Of a stretch of 64,000 nucleotides of DNA, positions 8,558 through 17,574 are shown in pieces. The translations under genes were made by a program, and so were the position numbers. How positions within the stretch are numbered: the first letter of the stretch is position 1; every line of letters starts with the position of its first letter. The stretch is from positions 14,576 to 78,575 of the forward strand of contig CAVFFT010000033.1 of the NCBI GenBank assembly GCA_963621885.1, given 5' to 3'. The stretch is from UMGS1519 sp963621885 (GTDB lineage Bacteria; Actinomycetota; Coriobacteriia; Coriobacteriales; Eggerthellaceae). Below the pieces are notes generated by a model, which did no database searches, had not been told where the DNA came from, and worked only from the letters and a program-made list of their open reading frames with translations.

Positions 8558-8924
8558 TTTCTAGAATCTGTCCCCTTTCTGCACTAAATACGTCCGTCAT
8601 TGGCAAATTCCGGTCAAAGTTTTCTTTCTTTTGAAAGAGTTGCTTTTACCCAACTTACAAATAGCGTCCGTATTTTGAATCCACCTCGCAGAACCACGTG
8701 CATAGTAGCACCTGTATCCACATAATCTACCGAGAACCGTTGAATTGCCTTATATTCCGACAAACGGAAAAGGCCTGCTCACAGGCATAATTCCTTTGAA
8801 TTGTTTACCCGTTTACCGATTGATTATGCGCATGTTTCGCCGCTTTGCGTCATGGCTTCGCACACGAAAAGCCGCCTCAGCAGGAAGTTCTCCCACCGAG
8901 GCGGCTGCCTCAGCAATTTGGCTC
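8558..8924. other. Intergenic region with the atp promoter side and the glyA terminator
   Basis: The right-hand gene glyA ends at 8925 and the atp operon starts at 8557, both on the minus strand. The left part should hold the atp promoter. A TTGACC at about 8612-8617 (minus strand) has no good -10 at 16-18 bases, so I do not call it. The only firm element is the glyA terminator at 8865-8905. No gene is visible. Confidence 0.5.
8865..8905 (-). terminator. Terminator of glyA
   Basis: On the minus strand GCCGCCTC (8898-8905) pairs with GAGGCGGC (8871-8878), followed by TTTTCG. It lies 20 bp past the glyA stop. Confidence 0.8.
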
Positions 8925-10175
8925 TTACAGCTCCGGATAAAGCGGATGGGCGGCGAGGATGCCGTCGACCTCTTCCTTGATCGCCGCAAGCTTTGCCTCA
9001 TCGCCACGCGCGAAGACGGTGCGGGCGATAAGCTGACCCACCTGATAGAACTCGTCGGCGGTAAGGCCGCGGGTGGTTGCCGCCGCGCTGCCTACGCGGA
9101 TGCCGCTCGTCACGAAGGGCGAACGCTGCTCGTTCGGGATGGTATTCTTGTTCACCGTGATGCCCACGAGCTCCAGCTGCTTCTCCGCATCCTTGCCGGT
9201 CACGTCGGCCGGGCAGAGGTCCACGAGACACAGATGGTTGTCGGTGCCGCCCGACACGAGGCGCAGGCCGCCGTCGGCAATGCCCGCGCCGAGCTTCGCG
9301 GCGTTCTCGATGATATTCGCCGCGTACTCCTTGAAGGCGGGCTTCAGGGCCTCGCCAAACGCGACCGCCTTGCCGGCGATGACATGCATGAGCGGGCCGC
9401 CCTGGCTGCCCGGGAACACGGCCTTGTCAATCTTCTTGGCAATCTCCTCGTCGTTGGAGAGGATGAAGCCGCCACGCGGTCCGCGCAGCGTCTTGTGGCT
9501 CGTCGAGGTCACGATGTCTGCGTACGGCACCGGGCTCGGATGCAAACCCGCGGCTACGAGGCCGGCGATGTGGGCCATGTCGATCATGAGGTAGGCGCCC
9601 ACCTCGTGCGCGATGGCACCCATGCGCTCGAAGTCGATAACGCGCGGATACGCGGACGCACCGCCCACGATCAGGGCCGGACGCAGCTCCTTCGCCATGC
9701 GCTCGAGCTCGTCGTAGTCGATGCGCTCGGTTTCGGGGTTGAGCGGATACGCATGGAAGTCGTAGCTCTTGCCCGAGAAGTTCACCGGCGAACCATGCGT
9801 GAGGTGGCCGCCCTGGTCAAGGGACATGCCAAGCACGACATCGCCCGGCTTGATGAGGGCGCGATAAGCGGCCTCGTTCGCGCTCGCGCCGGAATGCGGC
9901 TGCACGTTCGCGAAATTGCAGTGGTAGAGCTCCTTCGCACGATCACGCGCGATGTTCTCGACGATGTCGACCTTCTCGCAACCGCCGTAGTAGCGCTTTC
10001 CCGGGTAGCCTTCCGCGTACTTGTTCGTCAGAACGCTTCCCACCGCTTCCATGACGGAAGGCGAGGTGAAGTTCTCGGACGCGATGAGCTCGATGCTGTC
10101 ACGCTGACGGCCGAGCTCCTGCTGAATCGCGGAAGCGACGTCGGGATCGGTTTGAATAAGGTGTTCAAGAGACAT
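8925..10175 (-). CDS. glyA: Serine hydroxymethyltransferase
   Basis: This PLP enzyme interconverts serine and glycine with tetrahydrofolate and is the main one-carbon source. It has 416 residues, the usual length. The PLP lysine is Lys228 in TSTSHKTLRGPRGG. Asp199 in MIDMAHIAGL contacts the pyridine nitrogen, and the N-terminal SENFTSPSVMEAVGS is typical. The ATG at 10173-10175 has GAAAGGAACG upstream. It stands alone between two terminated regions. Confidence 0.97.
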   Translation of the reverse strand: MSLEHLIQTDPDVASAIQQELGRQRDSIELIASENFTSPSVMEAVGSVLTNKYAEGYPGKRYYGGCEKVDIVENIARDRAKELYHCNFANVQPHSGASANEAAYRALIKPGDVVLGMSLDQGGHLTHGSPVNFSGKSYDFHAYPLNPETERIDYDELERMAKELRPALIVGGASAYPRVIDFERMGAIAHEVGAYLMIDMAHIAGLVAAGLHPSPVPYADIVTSTSHKTLRGPRGGFILSNDEEIAKKIDKAVFPGSQGGPLMHVIAGKAVAFGEALKPAFKEYAANIIENAAKLGAGIADGGLRLVSGGTDNHLCLVDLCPADVTGKDAEKQLELVGITVNKNTIPNEQRSPFVTSGIRVGSAAATTRGLTADEFYQVGQLIARTVFARGDEAKLAAIKEEVDGILAAHPLYPEL

Positions 10176-10382
10176 CAGTGATCGTTCCTTTCATCCAGAT
10201 GTCAATTCGTTTCGAAAAACGTTCCGTGCGGCCGCGGCCTCATGCCGCTTTCCTGAACTGGCAAGTCTCGGGCGACCTTTGCCACGCCGCTCGCCCAAGA
10301 CGCCTTATCGCTGGCAGCGGTGCCGGCCAAAGGCGCCATATCGCGAGGCGCTTGCGAGCCTTCGCCGGCCTGCGCGGAAGGC

Positions 10383-10829
10383 TTAGGAATCCACGCGCTC
10401 GAGCGGAATGATCTTGGCAAGCCGCGCCGCGTGGCGTCCGCCCTCGAAGGGGGTGTTCAGGAAAACGTCGACGATCTTCTCGTTGGTTGCGATATCGACG
10501 AAACGGCCCGAAAGCGTCACGACGTTCGCATCGTTGTGGGCACGCGCCAGCTCGGCGAACTCGGGGCTCGTCACATTCGCGGCACGTACGCGCACAATCT
10601 TGTTCGCGACGATGCTCATGCCAATGCCCGTGCCGCAAACGAGAATTCCCCGCTCGGCGCGATCGAAGCTGACATCCATGGAAACCTTGATGGCGTAGTC
10701 GGGGTAATCCACTCGATCAGAAGTCTGAGGTCCCCGGTCCAGCACTTCGTGACCCTGCGCTTTCAGGTATTCGACGAGCTGCTGCTTCTGTTCGAATCCC
10801 GCATGATCACTGCCAATACTAATTCTCAT
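10383..10829 (-). CDS. rpiB: Ribose-5-phosphate isomerase B
   Basis: It interconverts ribose 5-phosphate and ribulose 5-phosphate in the pentose phosphate pathway. The 148-residue product starts MRISIGSDHAGFEQKQ, with the family's SDHAG phosphate-binding motif. The active-site cysteine lies in GILVCGTGIGMSIVANK and the HNDANV segment follows. I chose the ATG at 10827-10829, which has GGGAGGAA upstream. A longer open frame reaches 11078 but consists of translated repeat DNA. Confidence 0.95.
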   Translation of the reverse strand: MRISIGSDHAGFEQKQQLVEYLKAQGHEVLDRGPQTSDRVDYPDYAIKVSMDVSFDRAERGILVCGTGIGMSIVANKIVRVRAANVTSPEFAELARAHNDANVVTLSGRFVDIATNEKIVDVFLNTPFEGGRHAARLAKIIPLERVDS

Positions 10830-11240
10830 GCTGAAATGTTCCTCCCTGTACTCTTCGACGCCCTTAACCCTTGCGGCGCCGCTGTCTTCCGTTGCCAAAA
10901 TAGCATGAAACGCCGGGGGCGCAGGCGGCAAACAGCCACGCCACACGCAAATATGACGAACGCGAAATAAAGGGGCGATGACGTGCTTGATTCGCCGCGC
11001 GGGCGCGGGCGGACGGCGCGCTTGGTCGGCCACGCGATTGCAAGCAGCTGGTGCGCTTGGTCGGCCACGCGCTTGCAAGCAGCTGGCGCGCTTGGTCGGC
11101 CACGCGGTTGCAAGCAGCTGGCGCGCTTACGGAAGGCTGGAACAGACAGACTGCCGCGCGGTTACGCTAGAACAATACAGACAGGCTGACGCAGTTGCAC
11201 GGCGATTGGCGCATCCGTGCTCGGACGCCTGACGGCATGC
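10830..11240. other. Intergenic region carrying a 35-bp tandem repeat
   Basis: It lies between rpiB and the sua5 homologue, both on the minus strand. It contains three tandem 35-bp units at 11016-11120. No gene is credible: open frames here are low-complexity Arg/Ala strings in several frames at once. Confidence 0.6.
11016..11129. repeat. Three tandem 35-bp repeats plus a partial fourth
   Basis: Units at 11016-11050, 11051-11085 and 11086-11120 share GCGCTTGGTCGGCCACGCG, then one variable base, then TTGCAAGCAGCTG. They differ at only about three positions. The start of a fourth unit follows at 11121. There are no spacers of differing sequence, so this is not a CRISPR array. Confidence 0.9.
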
Positions 11241-11861
11241 TTAAACAGCAGGCGCGTTCAGCACCGCATCGATGGCGGCTTGTGTGATACCGCCCGCACG
11301 CAGAATCTTGTAGGTCTCCCCCGTGCAATCAAGCACAGTCGATCCCACGCCGCTTTTCTCCTGCTCGTCATCGATAGCGGCCGCCACTTGGGCGAGAATC
11401 ACCGGGTCGATATCGCAAAAACGCTGGGGGTCGGCCTGTCCCGACAGATTCGCCGAAGTCACCGCCAAGGGGTTGCCCACCTCGTCCGCGATCACGCGCA
11501 CGAGCACGTCATCGGGCATGCGCAGCCCAATCGTTCCCGCGGCGGACTGGTATTCCGGCGGCACGCTTTCGCTTGCCCGCACTATCAGCGTTAAGGCACC
11601 CGGCCAAAAGGCCTCGGCCAGCCGCGTCACCCACGGCGGCACATCCGCGCCATAAATTTCCAGGTCGCGCTTCTGCGACACGAGCCAGGCAACGGGCTTG
11701 TTGGAAGGACGACCCTTGATTTCGTACAGAATGCCCGGGTCGGGACAATGCAGCGGCGAGACCGCGATGCCGAAAAGCGTGTCCGTGGGAACGAGCGCCG
11801 GCTCGCCCGCCACGAGCGCAGATACCACCGCGTCGAAAGCGTCGTCGTTAGCGCCGGCCAT
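11241..11861 (-). CDS. L-threonylcarbamoyladenylate synthase (Sua5/YwlC/YrdC family)
   Basis: It makes threonylcarbamoyl-AMP from Thr, bicarbonate and ATP for the t6A37 modification of ANN-decoding tRNAs. The 206-residue YrdC-type product has the substrate-binding segments PTDTLFGIAVS, IKGRPSNKP and VTSANLSG. It is the short single-domain form, without the C-terminal Sua5 domain. The ATG at 11859-11861 lies 1 bp after the stop of the upstream membrane-protein gene, so the two are probably co-transcribed and coupled. The pairing with that membrane protein has no obvious functional reason. Confidence 0.88.
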   Translation of the reverse strand: MAGANDDAFDAVVSALVAGEPALVPTDTLFGIAVSPLHCPDPGILYEIKGRPSNKPVAWLVSQKRDLEIYGADVPPWVTRLAEAFWPGALTLIVRASESVPPEYQSAAGTIGLRMPDDVLVRVIADEVGNPLAVTSANLSGQADPQRFCDIDPVILAQVAAAIDDEQEKSGVGSTVLDCTGETYKILRAGGITQAAIDAVLNAPAV

Positions 11862-11862
11862 A

Positions 11863-13287
11863 TTAGGCGGCCTTCGAATTCTTGTCGCGCGAGGAAAGCA
11901 TGAACGCCTCCTGCGTGATGGGCTGGTCAAACGCATAGCGATGCCAGGTGAGCCACACAATCAGCGCCACCATGACCGCGGCGACCGTAATCGTCGCGTA
12001 GAAGAGGAACTCGACCGCGGCTACCAATACAAGCAGCACCATCGTCAAGCCCCACGCCTTGCGGAAGCGCATCACGAGGCCGAAGGCGAGAATCAGCAGC
12101 AGAACGCCCACCAGACCAAGCGTCGGTCCGAAGAAGATGTCGCCGAAGTTCACGAACTGAATGACCGCCGAATAGGGCGCGAACAATTCCGGCACGAAAT
12201 TCAGGCCGATATTCACCAGACCCGTGACGCCAACAAAGGTGCCCGACACCCACGCGACGTCCTTGCACTGCTGCTCGGGGTCGGCCTTCTTGTTCTTGTC
12301 CTTGAAGAAGTTGGTCTGCCCCAAAAGCAGCGCGCCAATGCAGAACGGCAGCCAGAACATGATGCCGCGGTAGACAAGCGCGATGATGGTGGCGGTCGCA
12401 AGGTCACCGCCCGCACCGGTGATGATCGCCGCGATGGCCGCCTCGACAACACCGATGCCCTGAGGCGTGGGCGAAAGGATGACCGACACCGCCGCGAGTG
12501 CGAAAGCCGCCACAAGAACCGGCACGTTGGTGTATCCGAAGGCAAAACCGATGGCGACGAGACACAGCATGTTCAAAATTGCGGAAAGCGACGCCCACGA
12601 CACGCTGATGACCGTGCCCATCGGGTTATGCGCGAGAATGCGCGCCGACTTGATCATCGAGTCGGCGTTGGCCGAACCCCATGCGGGGGGAAGCGAGCGC
12701 TTGAAAACGCCAATGATCTTGTTCACGAGCGATTCGATCTTATCGAAGAGCCAATAAAGCGCGTCCGGCTTGAAATAGCCCAGCATGAACAAGCTCGACA
12801 GGCCCAGCAGAACAAGCGCGAGCAGGCCGCCGCCCGTGATGAAGAGAATGTTCATCTGGCCCGAGATCGCCATCGTGACAAAGCCGATGACGCTGATGAC
12901 GAACACGGCGGCAAAATAGCCGATCTGCGAAAGGATGGCGCCGCTCGTTGCTGTGCCGACCGCAGCACCCTTGCGGCGCAGGTCGTCGATGATGAAAACA
13001 ACGCCGGTCGCACCGCTGAAGAGGCAGAAGGTGTTGATGAAGACGAGCGAGAAAATGAGAACGATATCCTGCCACAGCGTCGTCTTCTGGAATCCGACCG
13101 CGTCGAAAGCGGTCTTGTATGACATCGCCTGCGTCAGGTGGCGCAGGAGCATAAGGACGCACGCAATGACGATAGGAATAAGCGCACCCGTCGCCAGGGT
13201 GTCGACAAATTCCATGAGATAGTCGGCGTTTGCAAGCAAAAAGCAGCACGCGACAATGGCGATGATGATGAGCAACGCCTTCTTCAA
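11863..13287 (-). CDS. YbhN/lysylphosphatidylglycerol-synthase-type integral membrane protein
   Basis: The product has 474 residues and about 12-13 hydrophobic segments. The first half resembles the LPG synthase transmembrane region (UPF0104 family), with SGATGVVFIIDDLRRKG and the family-like SPTPQGIGVVEAAIAA near residue 280. Proteins of this family act as lipid flippases or have unknown function. The catalytic aminoacyltransferase domain of MprF is absent. I chose a TTG start at 13285-13287 with AGGAAGG upstream. The longer frame to 13503 is translated intergenic repeat. The C-terminus ends in a soluble basic tail. Confidence 0.75.
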   Translation of the reverse strand: MKKALLIIIAIVACCFLLANADYLMEFVDTLATGALIPIVIACVLMLLRHLTQAMSYKTAFDAVGFQKTTLWQDIVLIFSLVFINTFCLFSGATGVVFIIDDLRRKGAAVGTATSGAILSQIGYFAAVFVISVIGFVTMAISGQMNILFITGGGLLALVLLGLSSLFMLGYFKPDALYWLFDKIESLVNKIIGVFKRSLPPAWGSANADSMIKSARILAHNPMGTVISVSWASLSAILNMLCLVAIGFAFGYTNVPVLVAAFALAAVSVILSPTPQGIGVVEAAIAAIITGAGGDLATATIIALVYRGIMFWLPFCIGALLLGQTNFFKDKNKKADPEQQCKDVAWVSGTFVGVTGLVNIGLNFVPELFAPYSAVIQFVNFGDIFFGPTLGLVGVLLLILAFGLVMRFRKAWGLTMVLLVLVAAVEFLFYATITVAAVMVALIVWLTWHRYAFDQPITQEAFMLSSRDKNSKAA

Positions 13288-13401
13288 GCGCAATCCTTCC
13301 TTGCCAGATTTCGAAACATAATACCACCCCGAGGCGCATATGCCTTCCCCACCGCCTTCCCCACCGCCCGAGAGGCATTCCGAGAACCCCCGAAGCTGGC
13401 G

Positions 13402-13500
13402 CTGCGGCACAGCCATCACGCGCGCTGCGGCACAACCCTCACGCGGCTGCGGCACAGCCATCACGCGCGCTACCGTGCGGCCATCATGCGTGCCACCGTG
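13402..13500. repeat. Degenerate GC-rich direct repeats
   Basis: CTGCGGCACAGCCATCACGC occurs at 13402-13421 and again at 13447-13466. A diverged copy (CTGCGGCACAACCCTCACGC) lies between them at 13425, and a further diverged copy (GTGCGGCCATCATGCG) lies at about 13475. The unit is about 23 bp. Confidence 0.75.
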
Positions 13501-13651
13501 CATCCATCGCGCCCTCTGTCACGCCAATGCAAGCGGCCCCGCAGCAGGAGAAAAGCGCCGTCATCGCCCCAAACGCGTACCCCTTGCGGCAGGCGAAATT
13601 GTCGGGTTGAAGTGTTTTCCCACTTGTAAACAAGCATTTCCCCCGTTTGCC

Positions 13652-13659
13652 TATATAGT
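13652..13659 (+). promoter_or_regulatory. Possible -10 box giving a leaderless transcript
   Basis: CTATATAGT ends 7 bases before the ATG at 13667, so a transcript from it would begin at or beside the start codon. No Shine-Dalgarno precedes the ATG, which agrees with a leaderless mRNA. No clear -35 is seen. Confidence 0.4.
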
Positions 13660-13666
13660 TGTGGGC

Positions 13667-14455
13667 ATGAAAAAATCAGAGGCTCTGAACATACTCGGAC
13701 TCCAAGACGGCTTTACCGAAGACGATCTGAAGCGCGCTCACCGGAAGAAGGTTGTAGAAAACCATCCCGACCGTTTCCAAGACCCGACGGAAAAAGCCGC
13801 GGCCGAAGAACGCACCAAGCGCATCAACGAGGCGAACGACGTCTTGAAGTCGGGCAAGTGGGAGCCCGAATACGGCGCGGGTTACGGCAGCGCAGGCGCG
13901 GGTCCGTACCGCAGCCCCTATGTGAATTACAACGGTCCGAACTCCGGCCCCGAATGGGTGCAGGTCGATCCGGAAACCTTCCGCCAATGGGCCCAGCAGA
14001 CCCAGCAGCAAAGCGGCTACGACCCCTTCAACCCCTTCGCCGGATACGCGTATACGCAGGCTCAGCCCACCGCTGAACAGCAAGCCGAGCGTGCCCATCA
14101 GGACATGCGCATCGGCCTCATCATGCTCGCGGTGAAAGTGGTCATCTGCGGCATGCTGCTTCTGCAGGGACATGTGTTCGACGCCGCGCTCACCTGGGCG
14201 GTTATCACCTATCTGCTGCTGCTCGCCTCGCGTTTTGGCGGCTGCAGCTGGATCGTCATCCTGTTCCTCGTTCCGGTGTTCTACAACATGGCGGGGATAC
14301 TCGAGCTGGCAGCGCAACGCGGCGGAGTCTTCTCCATCGCCATCATCGGCATGCTATTCATCTCGGCGCTCTATTTCGATGCCCGCGACATCATCAATGC
14401 CGTGCGCCGCTATCGCGTGACGCGCAAGAAGGCCGAAGGCCAGCACAGCAAGTAG
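13667..14455 (+). CDS. Membrane-anchored J-domain protein
   Basis: The product has 262 residues. Residues 1-65 form a J domain with the Hsp70-activating HPD motif in KKVVENHPDRFQD. A Gly/Tyr/Pro/Gln-rich linker (about 70-145) follows, then four predicted transmembrane helices (about 150-240) and a basic tail. It lacks the zinc-finger and substrate-binding domains of classic DnaJ. It probably recruits DnaK to the membrane, but the client is unknown. The start is the ATG at 13667 (a GTG two codons earlier is possible). It converges on the MATE gene with 8 bp between stops. Confidence 0.85.
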   Translation: MKKSEALNILGLQDGFTEDDLKRAHRKKVVENHPDRFQDPTEKAAAEERTKRINEANDVLKSGKWEPEYGAGYGSAGAGPYRSPYVNYNGPNSGPEWVQVDPETFRQWAQQTQQQSGYDPFNPFAGYAYTQAQPTAEQQAERAHQDMRIGLIMLAVKVVICGMLLLQGHVFDAALTWAVITYLLLLASRFGGCSWIVILFLVPVFYNMAGILELAAQRGGVFSIAIIGMLFISALYFDARDIINAVRRYRVTRKKAEGQHSK

Positions 14456-14463
14456 CGATTGCG

Positions 14464-15906
14464 CTACTCCTCGTCGTGCTTAACGACGCCCGCGTACTTG
14501 TCGTAAAGCTCGCCGCGTTCCACCTTCTTCAAGCGACGCAACTCCACCAGGATGAAGATGGTCGCGGTGACAACTGAAAGGCTGTCGGCGATTGGCCAGG
14601 AGGCGAACAGGGCGTTAATGCCCAGCATGCCCGGAATGAGCGCCGGCAGCAGCTCGGGGACAATGAGCAGCGCCGGAATGAAGTACAGCACCTGACGAAT
14701 GAGCGACAGGAAAATGGACTTGCCGGGATGAGCCGTGGACTGGAAGTAGTTGGAAGCGATAACCTGCACGCCAACCACGGGAATCAGCAACATCTGCACT
14801 TCCAGCGCGAACAGGGCCAGATCCATCAGGTCGTCAGCCACGCCGAAGGCACTGATGATCTGATTCGGCCAAATGCGGGTGATGGACCAGATCGCCACGC
14901 CCAGAATGAACGCGTACAGGATTGCCATGCCAAGGGTCTTGCGCACGCGATCGATATTCCCCGCACCATAATTGAATCCGATGAGCGGCTGGGCGGCGGC
15001 GGACACGCCGATGATGGGCATGAAGGCGATGCTCGCGATCTTGCCCACAACGCCAATAGCCGCCAGGGCATTTTCCGCACCAACCGGAGCCAGTGCACCG
15101 TACTTCACCAGCTGATAGTTCACGATCAGGTTGGCAACGCAGTTGCAGGTCTGCAGCAGGAAGCTCGCCGTGCCAAGCTTCATGATCTCCCACACCACGC
15201 TCGCATCCAAGCGCAGGTTCTTCTTCTTGATGCGCATAGGAACGTTAGGAGTAAACACGAAATACCATAGCACGGAAATGCACGAAAGCGCCCAGCCGAC
15301 CACCGTGGCAAAGGCCGAACCCTGCACGCCCCAACCGAGCACCATCACGAACAGCCAGTTGAAGAAGATGCTGGAAATCGCGCCGATGAGCATGGTCACA
15401 AGCGCGCGATTCGGAGCGCCGGCAGTACGGATGAAGTTGTTAACGCCGAGGCCGATGACCTGGAAAATGACGCCCGCGCCCATGATCCACACGTAGTCGC
15501 GCGTGAGGTCGTGAATATCGGAGGTAGTGCTGGAAATGGCTAGCAACGCTTCCATGGTGGGCGGGAAGGAGACAAGCGCCAGCATGGCGACGGAAATGAC
15601 AATGCCGAGCGACACCGTGTTGCCCAAAGAGAGCTCGGCGCCATCGCGATTGCCGCCGCCCAAGCGCAAAGCCGCGAGGGCGTTGCCGCCGTTGCCAATC
15701 ATCATCGCCAGCGCCATGAAAATGATCATCACGGGGAAAGCGGCCGTCGTGACCGCCAGGCCGGGCGCGCCCATCGCCTGCCCGAGGAAGATGGCGGAGA
15801 TGAGGTTGTAGCAGCCGTTGATAAGCATGCCCACGATAGAGGGAATGGCGAATTCCAATAGCAATCCGGGGATCGGGGCGGATCCCATACGTTCAGTTCT
15901 ATCCAT
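14464..15906 (-). CDS. MATE family efflux transporter
   Basis: This is a multidrug/toxin extrusion antiporter of the NorM/DinF type (480 residues, 12 predicted helices in two repeated halves). The first helix opens with LLLEFAIPSIVGMLINGCYN, and residues around GQAMGAPGLAVTTAAFP match the family. The second half repeats this at IGVVGKIASIAFMPIIGVSAAAQPLIGFNYGA. The cargo cannot be read from the sequence. The ATG at 15904-15906 has no strong site, and a second Met (residue 7) is possible. Confidence 0.9.
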   Translation of the reverse strand: MDRTERMGSAPIPGLLLEFAIPSIVGMLINGCYNLISAIFLGQAMGAPGLAVTTAAFPVMIIFMALAMMIGNGGNALAALRLGGGNRDGAELSLGNTVSLGIVISVAMLALVSFPPTMEALLAISSTTSDIHDLTRDYVWIMGAGVIFQVIGLGVNNFIRTAGAPNRALVTMLIGAISSIFFNWLFVMVLGWGVQGSAFATVVGWALSCISVLWYFVFTPNVPMRIKKKNLRLDASVVWEIMKLGTASFLLQTCNCVANLIVNYQLVKYGALAPVGAENALAAIGVVGKIASIAFMPIIGVSAAAQPLIGFNYGAGNIDRVRKTLGMAILYAFILGVAIWSITRIWPNQIISAFGVADDLMDLALFALEVQMLLIPVVGVQVIASNYFQSTAHPGKSIFLSLIRQVLYFIPALLIVPELLPALIPGMLGINALFASWPIADSLSVVTATIFILVELRRLKKVERGELYDKYAGVVKHDEE

Positions 15907-15965
15907 TTTGAATTGGGAGGTCTCGTCTTTCTTGAAAGTAAACAGATACGTGCGCGTGAAATGAC

Positions 15966-15997
15966 ACGCTGGCTGGCACGCGCATGCCAGCCAGCGT
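15966..15997 (-). terminator. Long hairpin between cysS and the MATE gene
   Basis: A perfect 13-bp inverted repeat (ACGCTGGCTGGCA, 15966-15978, with its complement at 15985-15997) lies 9 bp past the cysS stop. The T-tail is poor (TGTCATTTC on the minus strand), so it may be a terminator or an mRNA stabiliser. Confidence 0.55.
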
Positions 15998-16005
15998 TCT
16001 CGTAA

Positions 16006-17505
16006 TTAGCCGGCGAATGAGACGCGAGCGCCTTGCGGGGTGTCCTCGATGGTGAAGCCCAGAGCCGTCAGGCCATCGCGCACGGCATCGGCCTTGGCGA
16101 AGTCTTTCGCCTTGCGCGCGGCAGCCCGCGCGTCGAGCAGGGCGGTCGCCGCTTCGGCAGGGTCGCTGCCCGCATAGCCCGCGAGCTTGGCAGCCAAGTC
16201 AACGGTTTCCGCAGGGTAATCCGACGTGTCCTCTTCCGCCTGAATGTCCAGGCCGAGAACGCCGAGAAGCTCTACCAGAGTCGCGCGCGCTTCAGCGGCC
16301 AAGGCGGCATCGCTCGCGGAAATGCTCTTGTTGGCGAAGGTGGAGTTCGTCTCGTTCACGAAGGTGAAGATATGGCCCAAGGCGCCCGCCGTGTTGAAGT
16401 CGTCATCCATCGTCTCGATGAAATTCGCCTTCAAACCGTCGATGCTGGCACGCAACGCCGCGCAATCAATGGCGGAGCCTTCACCTGCCGCATGCTTGAT
16501 GGCCCAATCCATGTTCTTCAGCGCGTTGGCGATGCGGCCCACGCTCTGGGCGCTTTCTTCCAGGCGCTCGTCGCTGAAATCCAGCGGGCTGCGGTAGTGG
16601 GTCTGCAGCATCAGCATGCGCAGCACCACCGGCTCGGTGCGCTCGAGCACCTCGTTCAGCAGCAGGAAATTGCCGAGCGATTTGGACATCTTCTCCGAAT
16701 TGATCTGCAGCATGCCGCCGTGCATCCAGTAGTTGCTGAAGGTGCAATCGTATGCGGCCTCAGACTGGGCCGTTTCGTTCTCGTGATGTGGGAAGATGAG
16801 GTCGGCACCGCCGCCGTGGATGTCAAGCGGCAGACCCAGATACTTCTTGGACATGGCGGAGCACTCGATATGCCAGCCGGGACGGCCCTGTCCCCAGGGA
16901 GAACCCCACGAGGGCTCACCGGGCTTGGCCGCCTTCCACAGCGCGAAATCCAGCGGATCGCGCTTGCGGTCTTCCAACCCCTGGCCATCGGCACGCAGTT
17001 CGCGGTGGCCCGCTTCCATCTCGTCGATGTTGCGGCCCGACAGCTTTCCGTAGCTCGGGAAGGAGCGCACGGAGAAGTACACGTCGCCTTCCTCGGTGTC
17101 ATACGCATGGCCCTTGTCGATCAGCAGCTTGACCAGCTTGATCATCTCGCCAATCTCCTTGGTGGCCTTCGGGCGCACATCGGGATCCATAACGCCGGCA
17201 GCACGCATGTCCGCAATGAAGGCATCCGTGTATTCAGCGGCCACCTCGGCAGCCGTGCGGCCTTCCTGATTCGCCTTCGTGATGATCTTGTCATCGACAT
17301 CGGTGACATTCTGGACGAAGGTAACCTTGTAACCGCGATAGACAAAGTAGCGGCGGATGGTGTCAAAGCTGATGAAGGTGCGGGCATTGCCAATATGGAT
17401 GCGGTTGTACACCGTAGGTCCGCACACGTACATGCGCACGTGGCCTTCCTCCACCGGCTTGAATTCTTCTTTCCGGCGCGTCTGCGAGTTATAAAGCTTG
17501 ATCAT
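16006..17505 (-). CDS. cysS: Cysteinyl-tRNA synthetase
   Basis: This class I synthetase has 499 residues. The zinc-binding Cys28 lies in YVCGPTVYN, followed by the HIGH-type motif HIGN (37-40). The KMSKS motif is in SEKMSKSLGNFLL near residue 275. The C-terminal part ends with DGLTALGFTIEDTPQGARV, a normal CysRS end. The ATG at 17503-17505 has AAAAGGAAGAAC upstream. It is 147 bp downstream of ispF, in the common cysS-ispF-ispD neighbourhood. Confidence 0.97.
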   Translation of the reverse strand: MIKLYNSQTRRKEEFKPVEEGHVRMYVCGPTVYNRIHIGNARTFISFDTIRRYFVYRGYKVTFVQNVTDVDDKIITKANQEGRTAAEVAAEYTDAFIADMRAAGVMDPDVRPKATKEIGEMIKLVKLLIDKGHAYDTEEGDVYFSVRSFPSYGKLSGRNIDEMEAGHRELRADGQGLEDRKRDPLDFALWKAAKPGEPSWGSPWGQGRPGWHIECSAMSKKYLGLPLDIHGGGADLIFPHHENETAQSEAAYDCTFSNYWMHGGMLQINSEKMSKSLGNFLLLNEVLERTEPVVLRMLMLQTHYRSPLDFSDERLEESAQSVGRIANALKNMDWAIKHAAGEGSAIDCAALRASIDGLKANFIETMDDDFNTAGALGHIFTFVNETNSTFANKSISASDAALAAEARATLVELLGVLGLDIQAEEDTSDYPAETVDLAAKLAGYAGSDPAEAATALLDARAAARKAKDFAKADAVRDGLTALGFTIEDTPQGARVSFAG

Positions 17506-17574
17506 GTTCTTCCTTTTGGCTGAAAACGATTAGAAGCGATTCTACCCGAAAGCCATACGACCGTATCGCATGCG

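Larger units (their letters stand above)
13288..13666. other. Divergent intergenic region with a repeat island
   Basis: It lies between the minus-strand membrane protein and the plus-strand J-domain gene. It contains a degenerate repeat (13402-13500) and an apparent -10 box next to the J-domain start. No gene is visible. Confidence 0.55.

Noticed and set aside
8600..8640. TTGACC as -35 of the atp operon
   Set aside because: No acceptable -10 box lies 16-18 bases downstream.
11016..11129. CRISPR array
   Set aside because: Repeats are directly adjacent with no unique spacers, and no cas genes are present.
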